This document shows positions 59,796 to 64,000 of a stretch of DNA of 64,000 nt, piece by piece. Position 1 is the first letter of the stretch. Each line of letters begins with the position of its first letter. The position numbers were made by a program, and so were the translations under genes. Below the pieces are notes generated by a model. The model did not search any database, had not been told where the DNA came from, and worked only from the letters and a program-made list of their open reading frames with translations. Origin of the DNA: Puccinellia tenuiflora (Eukaryota > Streptophyta > Magnoliopsida > Poales > Poaceae). The stretch covers positions 1,089,380-1,153,379 of the forward strand of contig QRDG01000129.1 of the NCBI GenBank assembly GCA_012064385.1, given 5' to 3'.

Positions 59796-60725
59796 TGTCG
59801 CAACAGTGGAACATGGGGTTCCCCTAGTGCGGCCAAAGTGGGTCCACCGCCTGTGGGCCCACCAAGAAGATGGACAAGGGAAGGAGTCAAGACCGGCAGG
59901 TGGGCCACCCCATCTGCCCTACGGGTACCTGACAAGCTCGACATTGACAACCACAACTAAAGGACTAGGTGACCTTCCGGGGTCACCCCCCACCCGGCGA
60001 ACAACGCGGAGGACCCGAGAGCCCGAACACCCAGCAGGAGGCCAGGCTCGCTCCCGGGTTTCCCCCTCCATACGGCGAAGAAGATAAGCTTGCCAACTCC
60101 TGCTGGAAGCTCCTAGAAGACTAGGGCGCCAAGAAGATGAAGGCGCAGCGCGGCGACATGGACGGCGGGGGGTGTCAGCCTCTGTCCACCATGCTTTCCC
60201 AAAGACGGACGACCGCACCTAACCCCTCGAAGAAAATACTTGGACGAGGAGGGCACGTCGCCTCCTAAGGACCGCTGGGAAGCCCCCCCACTCTCCTCGC
60301 AGGCCCTTGTGGGATCCCTTTAGCCTATAAAAGGAGGACCAATGCATGAGAGGAAGGAGGGGTCGGTACACAAACGAAGACTAGCTAGGGCCGAGAGGGT
60401 AGAGCGAGAGGTGATCTCCTCCGGGTAGGATCTGCTCATCGTCTACCTCTAGCCACCACCTTCCGGGTTCACGCCCGTGAAAATCTTTGTAAGCCACACC
60501 ATGATGATCCACTCAATCCATACATGCAGAAGTAGGGCTTTTAGCCTCTGGGCGGCCTAAACCTAGGTAAACTCTCTGCGTCCCTGTATTGCTTGCTCGT
60601 ACGTTGATCGGAGAGCTTGGCGAGGTACTCCCGGGGAAGGTGTCTTCCAGCCTTCTTCGCGCCCTGTGCTGAAACTAAAAAGGGGGTATCCTTTACTCCC
60701 GGTGTCCGTGATCCGAGACACGACA
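59796..60725 (+). repeat. 3' LTR of element B
   Basis: A 930-bp copy of 38442-39373 with substitutions and indels, ending CACGACA before the ATGAT duplication. Confidence 0.88.
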
Positions 60726-60730
60726 ATGAT

Positions 60731-62832
60731 ACTCAAGGGGTTTATCCAAAGAATGATCATGTGAGTATTGATCCTATAACACGTATGTCTTTAATAAGAA
60801 GATTGAGTGAGTATTCATGTTTACCTTTAAACATCATCCTTATGAAGAGAGAACAAAACGTATGAGGTCGATCTTGAAAAGGTGCACAGAGTGAACTCAA
60901 GTTGAACAACACACAAAGCTAGATGATGTACCAAGTGGGCTCAAGCTATCTCATGATATGGTAAGCAATTGTCAATCGAGCTTTGTAAACTAACTCATGA
61001 TCTATGGTTTTAGTATTTCTATATAGGGTTAGGTATCTTTCCATGAATTTGCATCTAAATGAAAGATTTCATAGCCCGTGAGAGGATGAAGTCAAGTGGT
61101 TTATGAACTAACCAACCGTTTCTGATGTGGATCGAGACAACCATGTCTCCCAGTCCTCATTGGCCATAGACAAATATTTTTAACTGTGGGACTTCTGTAT
61201 GTCATTGCCAATATGGGGTGTCCTTAGTATCGGCATGTACTAGTGTTTGTCTTGAAACCCATGAATGTTCATACCCGATAAACCATTTTGTTAATCTAGT
61301 TTTTTCAAAAGTTGTAAAGTCCATGTTTATATTTTTTCTAGCTAGTACAGATAAGAGGACTTCATGCCTAAAAGGGCATTTTTTACCCTTCTTCTTCTTC
61401 TTCTTTGATTTTTTCAAAGCGTTGCAAAATAACGACATGCCATTCCATACAAATGTCTTGAAATCACTGCTCCTAAGTACATTGCATAGATTCCTACCAT
61501 AGTACATGATTTTTTGACACTTTTTATGAAGAGTGAATTACTTTCGATAATTGGTCGAAATTTATTTAATCTATGGAATATAGCAAAAAAATCTGGAAAT
61601 TTCAAAATCTTCCAATTGTAGGCCTCCAATATGATTTACTTGTGTGAAAATTGAAACTGTACCATTTTCATCTTATTTGTGATACTTACTTTACAAAGCA
61701 CCTCTTTTAACCATTTAGAAATAGAAAATTTGACTTAAGTGAGAGTGATTATGAGTGCTTCATTTGGAAGGGTCTCACATACTAGTGACTTAAAATCACG
61801 CTTTCTCGAGGCAAACAATCTTTGTCCACTTCCTTACCAAACACATTGACTTGTTAAAACCCCTAGTCACCATCGAAATAAGACGAGAATCAACGGAGTA
61901 TACCATTGCTGCCCCAAAGATATATCAATATGGACTACGAACTCGCCAATGGCGAGGGAGAGTGTTGTGCATGCGCTGGGTATGTGCACAACAACTCGAA
62001 GATCCATCTGGTTGCATTGGGGCATTTTCCATGGTGCCTTGTTCGGAAGAGGATGAGGGTGCATCCTTTCGGCTTTGAGGTGGTAGTACTTCCTCATTTT
62101 TTGGGACAGAGGCAGGCACCACCGGCGAGCTAGGGAGGCACCTATGGATGAGTCGCCTCCGAGGCCATGAGTTGCACTAAACCCCCTCTGCAGGTTGCCT
62201 ATTCTTTGAGGAGCTCACTAGCTCAGGCTGAGGCGTTGGAGGTAGGGCGACGGTGGCGACAACAATGGCCAAATGACACGTTACTAAAGAAAGTCATGAT
62301 CTTCAAGGGAACTCCATACGGAGTCGAGTACCCTTCTGGTGGTGACCTTAGACCCCGAATAATGACTACCTCTGTTGCCATACTCAACTATCATGACGAT
62401 GTGCGTTGGTTTACACAAATAGGTGTGCGGCCATGCTACTCGCCCAACAACCAGAGCTAGAAGACTGAAGCTTAGTGTAGAATGAAGGGCTAAAAAATAT
62501 TAAGCTTTTGTACAGTTGCTTAATTAATGTCATGATTTTTTTGCTTCACATGTGAGTGAATCGATCCAAAACAATATAACTTAGTGAGATAATCCGAGTG
62601 TGTGGACCTACCCCTCATTTCCCAATCTAATTTGTGTGCTCAGCCAACATATTTACCATGATGTTGAATAACATGGGTGAATGGTGATAATGGATCGCCT
62701 TACGGAAGGCCTTTTTCTTTTGGAAGTAATGGCCTACTCCCCAAAAAATGATGATGTATTATGAACACCAGAGTGAAACATAGTCATCGTGCAACACCGT
62801 ACGAAGTTTTACAGGTTATGTTAGAGTTGCTC
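60731..62832. other. Repeat-derived intergenic sequence
   Basis: The first part probably continues the LTR remnant of 38200-38436. Around 61200-61510 a minus-strand frame ending in a Lys-rich stretch shares FKTFVWNGMS coding sequence with the filler at 58883, so this is a dispersed repeat of unknown family. At 61900-62460 a few overlapping frames of 60-97 codons occur; none is recognised. Confidence 0.45.
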
Positions 62833-62835
62833 TTA

Positions 62836-63516
62836 GAGCAACTCTACCAGACCCTTATATCCCGCAAAACTGTAAAATAACCGTCAGTTTTATAGTTTTG
62901 TGAAAAAAAAACACGTCCCGAACAGAAGCCGCATCCGACACCGGCCTTTAATTTTTTTAAGGCTACGAGAAATCACCCCCAACCTTTAATCATAGGTTGG
63001 GAGGCCGACCCGACGGAGCCCTTTATCTCGCGCGAGGCGTTTGCGGGAGGGAATATTCAGGACGCCCCGATGTCCCTCCGCCATGAAACTCGCCGGAATC
63101 TGGCCGTCTTCCTCCAAACCGGCCCAAATTGGAGGAGTGGGCTGGGGCCACGTGACAGTGCTCGGGCGGAGGCGGCAGCGTAGGGGTGGAGCTCGGGCCG
63201 GAGCGGAGCGGAGATCGAGCGTGGGGCAGGACAGAGCGGAGCGTAGCACGGGGCGGTGGCGCATAGGGCAGGACGGAGGCGGCGACGTAGGTGCAGAGCT
63301 CTGGCCGGAGCGGCAGAGTCGGAGCGCTAGAGGAAGAAGGAGATGAAAAGGAGAGAAAATGTAGGAAAAAAAGAAAAGACTACCGACAAGTGGAGTTCTT
63401 GGTGGCATATTTGCATTTACAGTTTTGTTTATGAATTCTGTTCCGCGGGAGCAAATTTCGGTGGCCTGTATCCGCGTTTAATTGTTGCAGATTTAAATGG
63501 TCTGCTAGATATGCTC
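62836..63516. mobile_element. Harbinger-type non-autonomous element
   Basis: The termini GAGCAACTCTACCAGACC and, reversed, GAGCATATCTAGCAGACC flank 681 bp, with TTA copies at 62833-62835 and 63517-63519. The termini are related to those of element E. The GC-rich interior (63000-63340) holds opposed frames without domains. Confidence 0.8.
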
Positions 63517-63660
63517 TTATAGTTTTAAATGTAACATTTTCATTTGTCCCATTTTCACGAAACTTAGCGAATGGTTAATATAATTTTGTGAGAACTATAA
63601 ATATGTTTTTTTCTTCAAGTAAATGTGTCAATTCTGGTATTTTCCTTGAGTACATAGCTA

Positions 63661-64000
63661 GTCCCTCCACCCTAAAATATAAGGCGTGCTATTTTTATGT
63701 TGATCTTTGATGCTTAACTTTCATCAACAATATATACTTCCTCCAATAAATAAAAAGTGTCGCTCATTTTGTACTAAGTTAGTACAAACTTTGTACTAAG
63801 TGGGCGACATTTTTTATGAGTCGGAGGGAGTAATAAATTATAAGGATTGAAATGTGTAAATGATACAGTTGGATTCATATAAAATTCTTTCATATTTCAT
63901 ATATGTACATACTAATTTTATAAATATATTATAAGTATAAATTATGGTCAAATTTATACGTCGGTGAGCAACGCAACGAAATTAAATGACGCCTTAATTT
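63661..64000. mobile_element. Stowaway MITE, right end beyond the window
   Basis: TA at 63659-63660 followed by GTCCCTCCACCCTAAAATAT is a Stowaway terminus. The window ends in ACGCCTTAATTT, which mirrors AAAATATAAGGCGT near the left end, so the right terminus should lie just outside. It contains a second nested Stowaway. Confidence 0.65.
63737..63830. mobile_element. Nested Stowaway MITE (Thalos-like)
   Basis: A 94-bp element, CTTCCTCCAATAAATAAAAA to GACTCCCTCCGACTC-type right end (read GAGTCGGAGGGAG), with TA at 63735-63736 and 63831-63832. The interior GTACTAAGTTAGTACAAACT is typical of this MITE group, from memory. Confidence 0.82.

Larger units (their letters stand above)
38442..60725 (+). 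mobile_element. Element B: large Tat/Grande-like Gypsy retrotransposon with nested insertions
   Basis: LTRs of about 930 bp (TGTCGCAACAG...GAGACACGACA) lie at both ends. The perfect duplication ATGAT is at 38437-38441 and 60726-60730. After the 5' LTR comes TGGCGCGCCAGGTAG (primer site-like); before the 3' LTR comes CTCGGGGGCTA (polypurine). It carries a gag fragment in sense and a long antisense gene near the 3' end, the layout known for Grande/Tat elements. No pol was found. Nested: C and G. Confidence 0.88.

Noticed and set aside
61851..62460. Overlapping frames of 60-97 codons that could be a small gene
   Set aside because: No splice structure, domain or codon pattern could be supported, and several frames overlap.

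Overview
This is plant nuclear DNA from a large-genome grass, most likely a Triticeae species (wheat, Aegilops, barley or rye group). The evidence is dense nested LTR retrotransposons, Stowaway, Tourist/Harbinger, hAT and CACTA elements, a GT-AG intron gene, and the style of several retroelements (Sabrina/WHAM-like non-autonomous Gypsy LTRs, a LARD-like element). Family names come from memory and are tentative. I see no bacterial-style operons, rRNA, tRNA genes or CRISPR.

Layout. 1-893: the terminal part of a CACTA transposon with a broken exon. 937-10233: a minus-strand non-autonomous Gypsy-type LTR element (A), with a Harbinger-type element (5562-6952) inserted in its gag-like ORF. 10234-13540: old repeat remnants, including a small Stowaway. 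About 13590-19860: the only gene that looks intact, plus strand, eight coding or leader exons, encoding a predicted 1131-residue protein with a RING-like finger, two TRAF-type zinc fingers, a long Gln/Pro/His-rich segment and a C-terminal C2H2 finger. 20000-24896: gene-flanking MITEs (Stowaway, hAT, Tourist, a fold-back element). 24924-32254: a degenerate Copia element (D) with matching 5-bp target duplication. 32356-37085: a Harbinger element (E) carrying a broken Myb/SANT-like ORF1 and interrupted by a 2.2-kb solo LTR. 38442-60725: a large Tat/Grande-like Gypsy element (B) with perfect TSD ATGAT, interrupted by a LARD-like element (C, 39602-47617, TSD ATCTA) and by a second Sabrina/WHAM-like element (G, 51880-58882). 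60731-64000: repeat remnants, a Harbinger-type element and nested Stowaways.

The insertion order can be read from TSDs and interrupted reading frames. B entered an older LTR remnant. C entered the gag of B after that gag had acquired a stop codon. G entered the 3' part of B, and its right edge was later broken and patched with filler DNA plus a second copy of about 600 bp of B. B carries an antisense gene (PF04195-like plus coiled coil) with its own TATA-like box.

Most notable: elements A and G, which have clearly different LTRs, share (i) a conserved hydrophobic C-terminal protein module, (ii) a conserved hairpin just after the stop codon whose pairing is kept by a G-U wobble, and (iii) a conserved PPT-side motif. 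G also has two further hairpins that each start with AAGCTTGGGGA. These look like a shared mobilisation kit of non-autonomous elements.
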